Source of the DNA: Lysobacteraceae bacterium
Lineage (GTDB): Bacteria; Pseudomonadota; Gammaproteobacteria; Xanthomonadales; BQJN01
DNA length: 39,919 nt
Direction of reading: 5' to 3'
Assembly (NCBI GenBank): GCA_021604725.1
Contig: BQJN01000038.1
Location: 1 to 39,919, forward strand
In this document: positions 16,080 to 24,908 of the stretch, one piece after another
Position numbering within the stretch: position 1 is the stretch's first letter
How the letters are laid out: every line of letters begins with the position of its first letter
Made by a program: the position numbers and the translations under genes
The notes under the pieces: model-generated
What the model saw: only the letters and a program-made list of their open reading frames with translations
Database searches by the model: none
Told to the model about the DNA's origin: nothing

Positions 16080-17981
16080 CTAGGTTGCTTGTTTCTTGCT
16101 ATGCAGAGACACCACATTGTCATCACTGCCTGAGCGACTGGGCTGACTCTCATAGGGAACGATCGCGGCCAGCTGCTGACGCACTGCTCCCTCATCAAAA
16201 ACCCGCACCGCTGCTTCCAAACCCGTCAACTGTTTCTCAAGCGCCTTCCAATCGATGCCAGAGCGCCGAGCCTGGAAGATTTTTTCGTGCGGCGTGTGCC
16301 CATAATCTTCCTGTTCATAAAACAGTTCCTCAAACAGTTTTTCGCCTGGGCGCAAGCCGGTATAGACAATCTCGATATCTTCACCCGGCCTCTTGCCAGC
16401 AAGGCGAATCATCTGTTCAGCCAGATACCGAATATTCACCGGCTCACCCATATCCAGCACAAAAATCTCACCGCCATCTCCAAATGACGCGGCTTGCAGG
16501 ATTAGCATGCAAGCCTCCGGTATGGTCATGAAAAACCGTGAAATCTCTGGGTGCGTGACCGTGATCGGGCCACCACTGTCGATCTGGCGACGGAAAAGCG
16601 GCACAACGCTACCGGCAGAATCAAGGACATTGCCAAACCGCACGGTGACAAACCGTGTATCCGACCGGTCATCCAGTGCTCGGCAGTACAGCTCCGCCAG
16701 TCTTTTTGTTGCGCCCATCACATTTGCCGGGTTGACTGCCTTGTCAGTTGATATCAGCACGAAACTGTCAGCGCCATAGCGATCCGCCATGTCGGCGACG
16801 CAACGCGTGCCAGTAACGTTATTGCGTACCGCCGCACGCAGATGCGTCTCAAGCAATGGCACGTGTTTGTACGCTGCGGCATGGAACACGATTTGCGGCG
16901 AGTATTTTACGAATACGCGTTCGACCGCTGCGGGTTCACAGACGTCTCCAAGCACCGCTTCTACCGGGAGCTGTGGGAACTCAAGATGGAGCTGCCGCTC
17001 GATCTCATACAGGTTGAATTCACTATTCTCAAGAATGACCAGGCGGGTCGGTCCAATGCGGGCGATCTGGCGACACAACTCCGATCCAATAGAGCCACCA
17101 CCACCGGTGACCAACACCACTCGGCTGGCCAGGGCCTGATGAATACCGACCCAATCCAGCGAAACGGGGTCGCGACCCAACAAATCTTCGATCGCAACAT
17201 CTCGCAAGCTGGCCGATGTGCGATTCTCAACCATGTCTTGCAGCTTCGGCAGCGTTCGGAATGGAACGCCAGAGTCCTCACACAGATCAACGATGCGCTG
17301 CATCTCACTGCTGGATGCCGACGGCATTGCGATGATCAAAGCGTCGACAGACTTGGAACGCACAGCCAACGGCAACTCTTCCAGGGTCCCCAGCACCGGA
17401 ATCCCCCGTACGCGAGCGCCGCGTAATCGAGGTTTGTCATCAAGGAAGGCCACCGGCACGTACTTCCTTTCTCGCAGCAAATCTCTGGCCAGCATTTCGC
17501 CAGCTGCACCGGCTCCAAGAATAAGAACCCGTTTCGCGTCCTTGGTTTCCAGAAACTCCATTCGGTGATCTTTCCAGTACCTGTAAGCCAGGCGGGGAGC
17601 ACCCAGAAGCAGCATGAGCATGGTTGGATACAACACAAACATCGACCGAGGAACACCCTCAAGTCGAGTCGCCAGGAACAATGTCACCGCGATAACCAAC
17701 GTTCCCAAACCCACGGCGCGAACGATGTTCCACAAATCCGGAAGGCTGGCGAAACGCCACAGGCCGCGATACAGGCCGGTCCACCAGAAGATCAGCCCCT
17801 GAATCGCGATCACGATCGGCATTTCGGGAGGAAACCAAAGCAGCGGCGGCGCATCAACGACCAAGCTATACCGCCCGTAGTACGCCACCTGCCAGGCCAC
17901 CCAGACCATAGTCAGATCATGCAGCACCACCGCAACACGCGGGTGCCACCAACGCACTTTGTTGATTAGCTGCTTAATCAC
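16080..17981 (-). CDS. wbpM: WbpM/CapD-like membrane nucleotide-sugar 4,6-dehydratase
   Basis: A 633-residue membrane-anchored enzyme. Four hydrophobic helices occupy about 15-130. A first Rossmann-like domain follows (VLILGAGAAGEMLARDLL, 153-170). The catalytic extended SDR domain has TGGGGSIGSE at 292-301, HAAAYKHVP at 367-375, STDKAVNP at 411-418 and MGATK at 422-426; Met replaces the usual catalytic Tyr, as in WbpM and FlaA1-type dehydratases. The family converts UDP-GlcNAc to a 4-keto-6-deoxy sugar for O-antigen or capsule. Its GTG start overlaps the upstream glycosyltransferase stop by 4 bases (GTGA). The exact sugar made is not determined. Confidence 0.88.
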   Translation of the reverse strand: MIKQLINKVRWWHPRVAVVLHDLTMVWVAWQVAYYGRYSLVVDAPPLLWFPPEMPIVIAIQGLIFWWTGLYRGLWRFASLPDLWNIVRAVGLGTLVIAVTLFLATRLEGVPRSMFVLYPTMLMLLLGAPRLAYRYWKDHRMEFLETKDAKRVLILGAGAAGEMLARDLLRERKYVPVAFLDDKPRLRGARVRGIPVLGTLEELPLAVRSKSVDALIIAMPSASSSEMQRIVDLCEDSGVPFRTLPKLQDMVENRTSASLRDVAIEDLLGRDPVSLDWVGIHQALASRVVLVTGGGGSIGSELCRQIARIGPTRLVILENSEFNLYEIERQLHLEFPQLPVEAVLGDVCEPAAVERVFVKYSPQIVFHAAAYKHVPLLETHLRAAVRNNVTGTRCVADMADRYGADSFVLISTDKAVNPANVMGATKRLAELYCRALDDRSDTRFVTVRFGNVLDSAGSVVPLFRRQIDSGGPITVTHPEISRFFMTIPEACMLILQAASFGDGGEIFVLDMGEPVNIRYLAEQMIRLAGKRPGEDIEIVYTGLRPGEKLFEELFYEQEDYGHTPHEKIFQARRSGIDWKALEKQLTGLEAAVRVFDEGAVRQQLAAIVPYESQPSRSGSDDNVVSLHSKKQAT

Positions 17982-19036
17982 TCGTCGACCGTCTGCAATC
18001 CGTCATTTTCCTTGTCTCTCAGCCGCGAAGTAGTTAGCCACTGAACGCCGGCCCAACCCACGACCAAAAATAGCGCTACTACTGCTATAGATTGAAATGT
18101 ACCAACCGAGGTCCCGGCCAAGCCATAAGCTATCACCGTCGCCGCCACTGAAATGGCAACATAGGCCAAGGTCACTGAACGATGGCTGAACCCAAACCTG
18201 ACCAGCTTTTGGTATACATGTTCGCGATGCGCAGTATACCACCGCTCTCCCCTGGCCATGCGCCACAGTAGCGTTGCCGTTGCATCGACGACCAACACGC
18301 TGATTGGCATCAGCAACAACACGGTAACGTCTACCGAACGGGCATAAAGCAACAGCACGAAAAACCAAAACCCGAGAAAACCACTGCCTCCGTCACCCAT
18401 AAAAACACGGGCCGGTGACCAGTTGAAGAACAAAAAACCCAAACTCGCCCCAGCAATGGTGACAGCCATCGCCAACCCCGGTTCGATGTACGCCAGCCAA
18501 AACAGGGCCGCGGCCCATAACCCAACCAAAAAGGCGTGCGCGCCGGCCATGCCATCAATTCCGTCGATGAAGTTGTAAAGGTTGATCAGCCAGACACCAA
18601 TCAACAGACTGGCCATCTTGGCTATCCAACTCGCCACTTCAACACCCATGACGACGAACCGAAGATCGGGTGCCTGCCACAATATTGCGGCCACTGCGCT
18701 GATATGGATAAGCAAGCGAATGCTGGCGCGAACCGGCTTGTGATCGTCAAACCAGCCGACCAGCGCCACCATTGCCCCGGCAACGCCGGCTGACAAAAAA
18801 AAGCGATCTTGCCAATACAGCCCAACCAGCAGCGACACCACGGTGACCAGCACAACTATGGACATGCCACCACCACGGGGTACCGGCGTTGCATGCGAGC
18901 TGCGACTGTTTGGAATGTCCATGACCGATCGAGTCACGGCATAGCGTCTGAATAGAAAAGTGAATGCGGCACCCAACGCCGCAGTGGCCACAAACAACGC
19001 GGCCAATACGCCCCAGTTCACAATGGGTTCATTCAC
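17978..19036 (-). CDS. wbpL: WbpL/WecA-like undecaprenyl-phosphate sugar-phosphate transferase
   Basis: A 352-residue polytopic membrane protein of glycosyltransferase family 4, with about ten hydrophobic helices. It starts surface-glycan synthesis by moving a sugar-1-phosphate from a UDP-sugar to undecaprenyl phosphate. Family motifs in order: NSRSSHATPVPRGGG at about 44-58, VGWFDDHKPV, NLYNFIDGIDGMAG, FMGDGGSGFLG, and the HREHVYQKL loop thought to aid substrate recognition. It overlaps lapB by 8 bases and the wbpM-like gene by 4. The pairing with a WbpM-like dehydratase matches the end of the Pseudomonas aeruginosa O-antigen locus. The donor sugar is unknown. Confidence 0.88.
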   Translation of the reverse strand: MNEPIVNWGVLAALFVATAALGAAFTFLFRRYAVTRSVMDIPNSRSSHATPVPRGGGMSIVVLVTVVSLLVGLYWQDRFFLSAGVAGAMVALVGWFDDHKPVRASIRLLIHISAVAAILWQAPDLRFVVMGVEVASWIAKMASLLIGVWLINLYNFIDGIDGMAGAHAFLVGLWAAALFWLAYIEPGLAMAVTIAGASLGFLFFNWSPARVFMGDGGSGFLGFWFFVLLLYARSVDVTVLLLMPISVLVVDATATLLWRMARGERWYTAHREHVYQKLVRFGFSHRSVTLAYVAISVAATVIAYGLAGTSVGTFQSIAVVALFLVVGWAGVQWLTTSRLRDKENDGLQTVDE

Positions 19037-20201
19037 CCGCGACGCCGCGAATCGGTTTCACGGTGTTCCACTGCTTGCAACTTGGACATTGCCAATGCGC
19101 GGTCCGAGCTCCAAAACCACAGTTATTGCAGCGATATATGGGCTTGCCTTTCAACAGTTTATGAGCCAGGTCGGCCAGGGCCACCAAATTGCTCTGCGAC
19201 CCGCTCTCCGCACCTGAGAGATTCAATTGGATCAATTTCTCAAGGCCGCGCACCGACGGCCGTCGCCGCAAACGCGTATTCATGAATTCTGCTGCAGCAA
19301 CCTCGCCCTCCTCCTCCGAAATCAGGTTCGCCATGGCCAGTACCGGCGAGATACCCTTGTAACGCTCCATCATGCTGCTTAGAAAGGCTCGCGCGTCGCT
19401 GCTTCGACCCGAAACTCGATAACAACGAAGCAGGGGGTCCAGCACATCAGGCAAATAATCGATATCCTGATCGGCAACCCTCCTGTAGGCGTCAATGGCG
19501 ACATCTATGTTGTCAATCGCCTCAGCCTGGCGCCCTTCTATAATGCTCGCGCGAACGCAGTCAGGATCAGTCTTCAGCGCTTTGGCCACCCAACGCAAAC
19601 CTTCTTCCACGCGATCGTCAGAAATAAGTTCCTCGGCGATTTCGCACTGAAAATTGGCAACTTCCGCGGCGTGACAGGCACCGGTCGCCTTCTCAAGCAA
19701 ATTGGCCGCTTCAATTGCCTTGGCCCAATCACTTTCCTGTTGATAGATTGCCATCAGATGACGTAGTGCAGAGGGTTGTTGCGCACCAATTTCAATCAAT
19801 TCCGAGAACAGCGCTTCAGCTCGATCAAGCAATCCTGCTCGCATATAGTCTTCGCCGAGCTCAAGCAGTGCATGCGTTCGCTGCTCGGGACTTAGCGTTG
19901 GGCGCGAAATCAGGTTCTGATGGAAACGGATGGCACGGTCAACTTCTCCGCGACGTCGAAACAGGTTACCCAAAGCCAGGTGGGTTTCGACTGTATCGCT
20001 ATCGACCTCCGCGATCTTTAGAAACACCTCAATGGCTTTGTCTGGCTGCTCATTTAACAGGTAGTTGAGACCACGGAAGTAATCGGTACTCAGGCGATTT
20101 ACGCGAATGCCACTCTCGCGCTGCGTTCCGGCGCGCGCCACATACCAACCTGAAATGGCAGCAACGGGTAACAGCAGCCAAAGCAGTGAAAGCTCCGTCA
20201 T
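19029..20201 (-). CDS. lapB: LPS assembly regulator LapB (YciM)
   Basis: A protein of about 390 residues that tunes lipopolysaccharide synthesis by directing FtsH to degrade LpxC. An N-terminal membrane anchor (LSLLWLLLPVAAISGWYVA) is followed by conserved DYFRGLNYLLNEQPDKAIEVFLKI, then TPR repeats to about residue 350. A rubredoxin-like zinc site closes the protein with C358-x2-C361 (YRCNNCGF) and C372-x2-C375 (WQCPSCKQW). The ATG at 20201 is preferred to the TTG two codons upstream. lapA precedes it by about 36 bases. Confidence 0.93.
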   Translation of the reverse strand: MTELSLLWLLLPVAAISGWYVARAGTQRESGIRVNRLSTDYFRGLNYLLNEQPDKAIEVFLKIAEVDSDTVETHLALGNLFRRRGEVDRAIRFHQNLISRPTLSPEQRTHALLELGEDYMRAGLLDRAEALFSELIEIGAQQPSALRHLMAIYQQESDWAKAIEAANLLEKATGACHAAEVANFQCEIAEELISDDRVEEGLRWVAKALKTDPDCVRASIIEGRQAEAIDNIDVAIDAYRRVADQDIDYLPDVLDPLLRCYRVSGRSSDARAFLSSMMERYKGISPVLAMANLISEEEGEVAAAEFMNTRLRRRPSVRGLEKLIQLNLSGAESGSQSNLVALADLAHKLLKGKPIYRCNNCGFGARTAHWQCPSCKQWNTVKPIRGVAGE

Positions 20202-20237
20202 ATTCAATCAGACCAGCCGTTGCCAAGGCAGCCGTCT

Positions 20238-20525
20238 TCACTCATCTTGATGACTGACTTTGGCCATTTCCGTCGACAAGCGACTGGCCTGTCGCGAAGC
20301 ACGACGGTGGTGCAGCCTGGCCGGCAAGGTGCTGCCAAGAAAAACCAGCAAACCACCGAACAAGGCGCCAAACGCCATTGCCAACAACAGGGTTATGGCA
20401 ACGGACATTGAGGATTGGTAGAAGTGAAAGTCGACGACCACTGGGTCCGGGTTGAGTTGGCCGAACAGCAGACCCAAAGCACAGAATCCGATCAACACAA
20501 TCACGATCAATACACGGCGTATCAT
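20238..20525 (-). CDS. lapA: LapA (YciS, DUF1049) inner-membrane protein
   Basis: A 95-residue protein with two transmembrane helices at about 3-23 and 43-66. NPDPVVVDFHFY lies between them, and GALFGGLLVFLG falls in the second helix. A basic cytoplasmic tail follows. It works with LapB in lipopolysaccharide assembly control. The ihfB-lapA-lapB order is conserved in gammaproteobacteria. Confidence 0.9.
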   Translation of the reverse strand: MIRRVLIVIVLIGFCALGLLFGQLNPDPVVVDFHFYQSSMSVAITLLLAMAFGALFGGLLVFLGSTLPARLHHRRASRQASRLSTEMAKVSHQDE

Positions 20526-20598
20526 AGCGATGGCTCCGAGGGCAATTTGTGGTCGTCAGCTTGGGTCCAGCCCTGACGCAATGCAGGGAGAGTGCGTT

Positions 20599-20898
20599 TC
20601 AACTCTGGTCTTTTTTCATACCGGCGTTGACGCGTTCACGCAACTCCTTGCCGGGCTTGAAGTGAGGCACATGCTTGCCGGGCAACGCTACCGACTCGCC
20701 CGTTTTCGGATTGCGGCCCATTCGAGGCGGCCGAAAGTGCAATGAGAAACTACCAAAGCCTCGAACTTCAATACGTCGCCCATCGGCCAATGCCTCGCTC
20801 ATTTGTTCAACAATCGAGCGTACAGATAGTTCCACATCGCCATGGATCAAATGGCGCTGCTCAGCAGCCAATGCGTCAATCAGCTCAGATTTGGTCAT
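20599..20898 (-). CDS. ihfB: Integration host factor subunit beta
   Basis: A 99-residue DNA-bending protein that pairs with IhfA. Family features are [10 protein letters not shown] at the N-terminus, [26 protein letters not shown] (the beta-arm with the intercalating Pro in RNPKTGE) and [15 protein letters not shown] at the end. It follows rpsA, the standard order, but a strong terminator and its own promoter candidate lie between them. Confidence 0.96.
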   Translation of the reverse strand: MTKSELIDALAAEQRHLIHGDVELSVRSIVEQMSEALADGRRIEVRGFGSFSLHFRPPRMGRNPKTGESVALPGKHVPHFKPGKELRERVNAGMKKDQS

Positions 20899-20967
20899 CC
20901 GAATGTATCTCGCTCGTTGTTGATGTTTGCCGCGTTAGTTGCTGCAAAACGCTTGATTTTCAGTAAC

Positions 20968-20996
20968 ATACTACGGCTTTCGTCATTCGATGTGAA
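20968..20996 (-). promoter_or_regulatory. Promoter candidate for ihfB
   Basis: Minus-strand TTCACA (20996-20991) and TAGTAT (20973-20968) are separated by exactly 17 bases, about 70 bases upstream of the ihfB start and downstream of the rpsA terminator. Five of six and four of six bases match the sigma-70 consensus. Confidence 0.5.
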
Positions 20997-21017
20997 GCCC
21001 ATTTAACGTAATGTTGA

Positions 21018-21053
21018 CAAAAAAAAGGCGCCATTTGTGTAAATGGCGCCTTT
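21018..21053 (-). terminator. Rho-independent terminator after rpsA
   Basis: A perfect 13-bp stem (AAAGGCGCCATTT / AAATGGCGCCTTT, loop ACAC on the minus strand) is followed by a run of T on the minus strand, about 45 bases past the rpsA stop. Confidence 0.92.
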
Positions 21054-21096
21054 CAGTTGCTGCATCAGCAGCAAAATCAGATTGTCTTGCCTCGCT

Positions 21097-22770
21097 TTAG
21101 TCGCGCGCTCGATCCATCTGTTCTTTCAACAAGTCACCCAGGCTGGTGGTGCCAGCCGAGGCATTCTGGTATTCCTCCAGAACTTCCTGTAGCTGATCTT
21201 CTTCCATCGCTCGGATAGACAATGTCAGTACGCGCGAACGCCGATCCAAACCAATAAACTTGGCTTCGATGTCGTCGCCAACCGACAAAATGCTGGTGGC
21301 GTCTTCAACACGCTCTTTCTTCAGCTCAGAAGCACGCAGGTAACCATCAACACCGTCACCCATATCGATGACTGCGCCGCGAGCGTCAACTTCCTTGACC
21401 TTGCCCTTGATGACGCTGCCTTTCGGGTTTTCTGCCATGAAGGTAGCAAACGGATCTTGCTCCAACTGTTTCAGGCCCAGGGAGATACGCTCACGCTCTG
21501 GGTCAACAGCCAGAACGACCGCTTCGATCTCATCGCCCTTTTGGAAGTTACGCGCAGCTTCCTCACCGGTAGACATCCAGGAGATGTCAGACAGGTGAAC
21601 CAAACCGTCGATGTTGCCTTCCAGACCAATGAAGATACCGAAGTCAGTGATGGACTTGATGCGACCTGAAACCTTGTCACCCTTGTTGTGGGTGCCGGCG
21701 AATCCTTGCCATGGGTTCTCGTTGCATTGCTTCATGCCCAGCGAGATGCGACGACGCTCTTGGTCGACGTCGAGAACAGCCACTTCAACTTCGTCACCGA
21801 TGGTCACGAACTTGTTGGGGTTAACGTTCTTGTTGGTCCAATCCATCTCAGAAACGTGAACCAGACCTTCAACGCCGTCTTCGATCTCAACAAAACAACC
21901 GTAGTCGGTGATGTTGCTGACGCTGCCGAACAGGCGGGTGCCGACCGGATAACGACGTGCGATGTGTGACCACGGATCCTCGCCCAACTGCTTCAGGCCC
22001 AGCGATACACGACTGCGCTCGCGGTCGAACTTCAGAACGCGAACTTCGAGCTCGTCGCCGACGTTGACCACTTCTGAAGGATGACGAACGCGCTTCCACG
22101 CCATGTCGGTAATGTGCAACAGCCCGTCAATGCCACCCAGATCAATAAAGGCACCATAGTCGGTGAGGTTTTTGACCACACCTTTGACCACTGCGCCCTC
22201 TTCCAGGGTTTCCAGCAACTGCTCACGTTCAACACTGTACTCTGACTCGACTACAGCGCGTCGAGATACAACCAGGTTGTTGCGACGGCGATCGAGCTTG
22301 ATGATTTTGAACTCAAGCTCCTTGCCTTCGAGGTAGCCGGGATCGCGCACTGGGCGCACATCAACCAGCGAACCCGGCAGAAATGCCCGAATATCGCGCA
22401 CATCAACAGTAAAGCCACCTTTGACCTTGCCGCTGATTTGACCAGTAACGGTCTCTTCATCACCAAACGCTTTTTCGAGGTCGTCCCATACCATCATGCG
22501 CTTGGCTTTCTCGCGCGACAGTTTGGTTTCACCGAAGCCGTCTTCGACCGCTTCCAGTGTGACTTTTACTTCCTCGCCAACCGCGACTTCGATATCGCCG
22601 TTTTCATCGAAAAACTGCTGAATGGGTACAATGCCCTCGGATTTGAGGCCAGCATTGATAACCACCACGTCGTTGCGAACTTCAACGACTGTTCCGGTGA
22701 TGATGGTGCCTTGGCGCAACTCGGTTGACGCAAGGCTCTGTTCGAACATTTCCGCAAAACTTTCTGTCAT
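21097..22770 (-). CDS. rpsA: 30S ribosomal protein S1
   Basis: A 557-residue mRNA-binding ribosomal protein needed to start translation on structured messages. It holds six S1 OB-fold domains. Clear repeats are [98 protein letters not shown] and [33 protein letters not shown]. The N-terminus [10 protein letters not shown] is typical. Length and position after cmk are as in other gammaproteobacteria. A terminator lies between cmk and rpsA. Confidence 0.97.
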   Translation of the reverse strand: MTESFAEMFEQSLASTELRQGTIITGTVVEVRNDVVVINAGLKSEGIVPIQQFFDENGDIEVAVGEEVKVTLEAVEDGFGETKLSREKAKRMMVWDDLEKAFGDEETVTGQISGKVKGGFTVDVRDIRAFLPGSLVDVRPVRDPGYLEGKELEFKIIKLDRRRNNLVVSRRAVVESEYSVEREQLLETLEEGAVVKGVVKNLTDYGAFIDLGGIDGLLHITDMAWKRVRHPSEVVNVGDELEVRVLKFDRERSRVSLGLKQLGEDPWSHIARRYPVGTRLFGSVSNITDYGCFVEIEDGVEGLVHVSEMDWTNKNVNPNKFVTIGDEVEVAVLDVDQERRRISLGMKQCNENPWQGFAGTHNKGDKVSGRIKSITDFGIFIGLEGNIDGLVHLSDISWMSTGEEAARNFQKGDEIEAVVLAVDPERERISLGLKQLEQDPFATFMAENPKGSVIKGKVKEVDARGAVIDMGDGVDGYLRASELKKERVEDATSILSVGDDIEAKFIGLDRRSRVLTLSIRAMEEDQLQEVLEEYQNASAGTTSLGDLLKEQMDRARD

Positions 22771-22791
22771 GATTTAGCCTAAAAATAAGAA

Positions 22792-22806
22792 TGTCCAAGA
22801 AGGACA
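22792..22806 (-). promoter_or_regulatory. Small hairpin in the rpsA leader
   Basis: TGTCC and GGACA pair around a 5-base loop about 20 bases upstream of the rpsA ATG. In E. coli S1 represses its own mRNA through a hairpin-rich leader with GGA elements; a similar role here is inferred only. Confidence 0.3.
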
Positions 22807-22849
22807 GGCATCTGTCACCCAGCCAGGCAAGCGTGTGGTGACTCGTTAA

Positions 22850-22874
22850 TAAAAAAAACCGGCTTTTCGCCGGC
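22850..22874 (-). terminator. Rho-independent terminator after cmk
   Basis: On the minus strand a GCCGGC/GCCGG stem with a short A-rich loop runs into eight T, about 35 bases after the cmk stop. It would separate most aromatic-operon transcription from rpsA. Confidence 0.8.
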
Positions 22875-22907
22875 CGGTCCAACTAACTACCAGTAGTTGT
22901 ACTGTGT

Positions 22908-23600
22908 TTAGCCGCCAGGTTCTCGCAAAAAATCCGGCAAACTTTGCCAGACCTTTTCCGCCACCTGCTCAGCACTGATTGACGTGGTATCGATGATGAC
23001 CGCATCACTGGCCGCAACAAGCGGAGCCACTTTGCGATTTCGATCTCGATGGTCTCGATCTTCAATATCGCGAAGAAGACTCCCCATTTTCGCATCAATT
23101 CCCTGATCACGCAACTGCAAATATCGACGGCGCGCGCGCTCTTCAGCGGTAGCATCAACAAAAAACTTTACCGCTGCGTCAGGAAAAACCACGGTACCCA
23201 TATCACGGCCATCAGCGACCAGCCCAGGCGCGCGTCGAAACGAACGTTGAATATCCATCAACGCCTCGCGGACAGCAGGGTCTGCAGCCACCTTGGAAGC
23301 GACCGCAGCACATGCTTCGGTACGCAGTGCCTTGCCGACAGACTGACCACGCCAGATCACGTCCTGCGCATCACCGCCCGCAAATACGATGTCCTCAGCA
23401 CGCAACTCCTGGACGATACGCTCGGCCAAATGCGTCGTCGTATCGCCCTCTGACAAAGCCAGGCCAGCCAGACGGTAGATGGCACCGGAATCGAGGTAGT
23501 GAAAACCCAGGCGCTGTCGCAAGATGCTACACACCGTGCCCTTGCCAGCACCACTGGGGCCATCGACTGCAATGACTGGAACTGAGGTGTTGTCGATCAT
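22908..23600 (-). CDS. cmk: Cytidylate kinase
   Basis: A 230-residue kinase that phosphorylates CMP and dCMP with ATP. The P-loop GPSGAGKGT is at 14-22, followed by HYLDSGAIYR (substrate binding), VADGRDMGTVVFPDA and a lid RDHRDRNRKVAPLVAASDA. The length is normal. Its ATG overlaps the aroA stop by 4 bases (ATGA), so the two are translationally coupled. Confidence 0.96.
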   Translation of the reverse strand: MIDNTSVPVIAVDGPSGAGKGTVCSILRQRLGFHYLDSGAIYRLAGLALSEGDTTTHLAERIVQELRAEDIVFAGGDAQDVIWRGQSVGKALRTEACAAVASKVAADPAVREALMDIQRSFRRAPGLVADGRDMGTVVFPDAAVKFFVDATAEERARRRYLQLRDQGIDAKMGSLLRDIEDRDHRDRNRKVAPLVAASDAVIIDTTSISAEQVAEKVWQSLPDFLREPGG

Positions 23601-24898
23601 AGCGAAGACACCTCAATACCTACCGATTCTGCGTGCTCTACAAACTGCGGATAGGAGGTGTCCACATTGTGACAACCATCAATAAGCACTGGGGTTTGAC
23701 TGGCGGCTGCCAGCACCGACAAGGCCATGGCACAACGATGATCACCCGCCGCGTCGACTCGCTGATCAGCCAGGAGCGGATTTCCACCGTCAATAACGGC
23801 ACCATCCGGCCGCTCTACAATGTCAACTCCGAGCGTGCGCAGGGCCGTTGCCATGACTGCAATACGATCGCTCTCCTTGACCCTCAATTCCTCGGCACCG
23901 CAAATCGTGGTGCGCCCTTGGGCCTGCGCCGCCAAACAAAACACCAACGGGAACTCGTCGATTGCCCGGACGACGTCATCACCTGAAATCTCAACCCCAT
24001 GCAATGGCGACGGGTGAACAATCAAATCAGCGACCGGTTCACCGGCCTGTTCTGTGCTGTTGCGCACGTCTATGTTCGCACCCATGCGGCGCAGGATGTC
24101 GATAATCCCTGTGCGTGTCGGGTTCATGCCGACGCCGAGAATCTTCACCGTCGTTTGCGCCAACAAGCCATAACCGATGAAAAATGCCGCCGACGAAATA
24201 TCACCAGGAACCACAACCTCTTGCCCCTGCAGCGCGGGATTGGGCTGCAACGTGACAGTCAGGCCATCGACGCGAATGTCCGCACCGAATGCGGCGAGCA
24301 TTCGTTCGCTATGGTCGCGAGATCGGTGCGGCTCGGTCACCGTCACCGGCCCGGATGCTCTCAGGCCAGCAAACAAGACGGCCGATTTGACTTGCGCGCT
24401 GGCGATCGGTGACTGGTATTGGACGCCATGCAAGGCCCTGCCGTGGATGCGCAGCGGTGCACTGCCCTGATCGGCGCTATCAATGACAGCACCCATTTGC
24501 CGCAAGGGCTTGATGATCCGCCCCATCGGCCGACTGGTCAGAGACTCATCGCCGGTGAGCACGCAGTTGAATGGCTGACCCGCCAACACGCCCGCCATCA
24601 GGCGCATCGCGGTTCCAGAGTTGCCCAGGTCCAGATCACCCTCAGGCGCTTGCAACGGTCCGCCGTGAATGACGACCGTGTCGCCTTGATCTTCGACCGC
24701 AATGCCCAACGCCTTAAAGGCGCTGAGAGTGGCGAGGTTATCGGCTCCGCGCAGCATTTTTCGGATCACGGTGTGGCCCGATGCCAAACCGCCGAGCATC
24801 ACTGCCCGATGGGAGATTGATTTGTCTCCCGGCGCCTCAATCGTCGCAACCTCAGGTTTCGATGCCTGGCGGACTAGCCAGGTACTGGATGGCTTCAC
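23597..24898 (-). CDS. aroA: 3-phosphoshikimate 1-carboxyvinyltransferase (EPSP synthase)
   Basis: A 433-residue shikimate-pathway enzyme that joins phosphoenolpyruvate to shikimate 3-phosphate. Signatures are APGDKSISHRAVMLGGLASG (22-41), LDLGNSGTAMRLMAG, TGDESLTSRPMGRIIKPL, SAQVKSAVLFAGL, and the C-terminal RVKESDRIAVMATALRTLG with DHRCAMALSVLA. The start is GTG at 24898, 10 bases after hisC, without a clear ribosome-binding site. The NSGTAMRL form resembles the class II (Bacillus/CP4-like) enzymes more than the E. coli AroA form. Confidence 0.95.
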   Translation of the reverse strand: MKPSSTWLVRQASKPEVATIEAPGDKSISHRAVMLGGLASGHTVIRKMLRGADNLATLSAFKALGIAVEDQGDTVVIHGGPLQAPEGDLDLGNSGTAMRLMAGVLAGQPFNCVLTGDESLTSRPMGRIIKPLRQMGAVIDSADQGSAPLRIHGRALHGVQYQSPIASAQVKSAVLFAGLRASGPVTVTEPHRSRDHSERMLAAFGADIRVDGLTVTLQPNPALQGQEVVVPGDISSAAFFIGYGLLAQTTVKILGVGMNPTRTGIIDILRRMGANIDVRNSTEQAGEPVADLIVHPSPLHGVEISGDDVVRAIDEFPLVFCLAAQAQGRTTICGAEELRVKESDRIAVMATALRTLGVDIVERPDGAVIDGGNPLLADQRVDAAGDHRCAMALSVLAAASQTPVLIDGCHNVDTSYPQFVEHAESVGIEVSSL

Positions 24899-24908
24899 GA
24901 TGTCTGGG

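Noticed and set aside
15892..16083. 63-codon plus-strand frame in the gap before the wbpM-like gene
   Set aside because: No ribosome-binding site, no hydrophobic or domain pattern, and it ends against the convergent gene; coding potential looks low.
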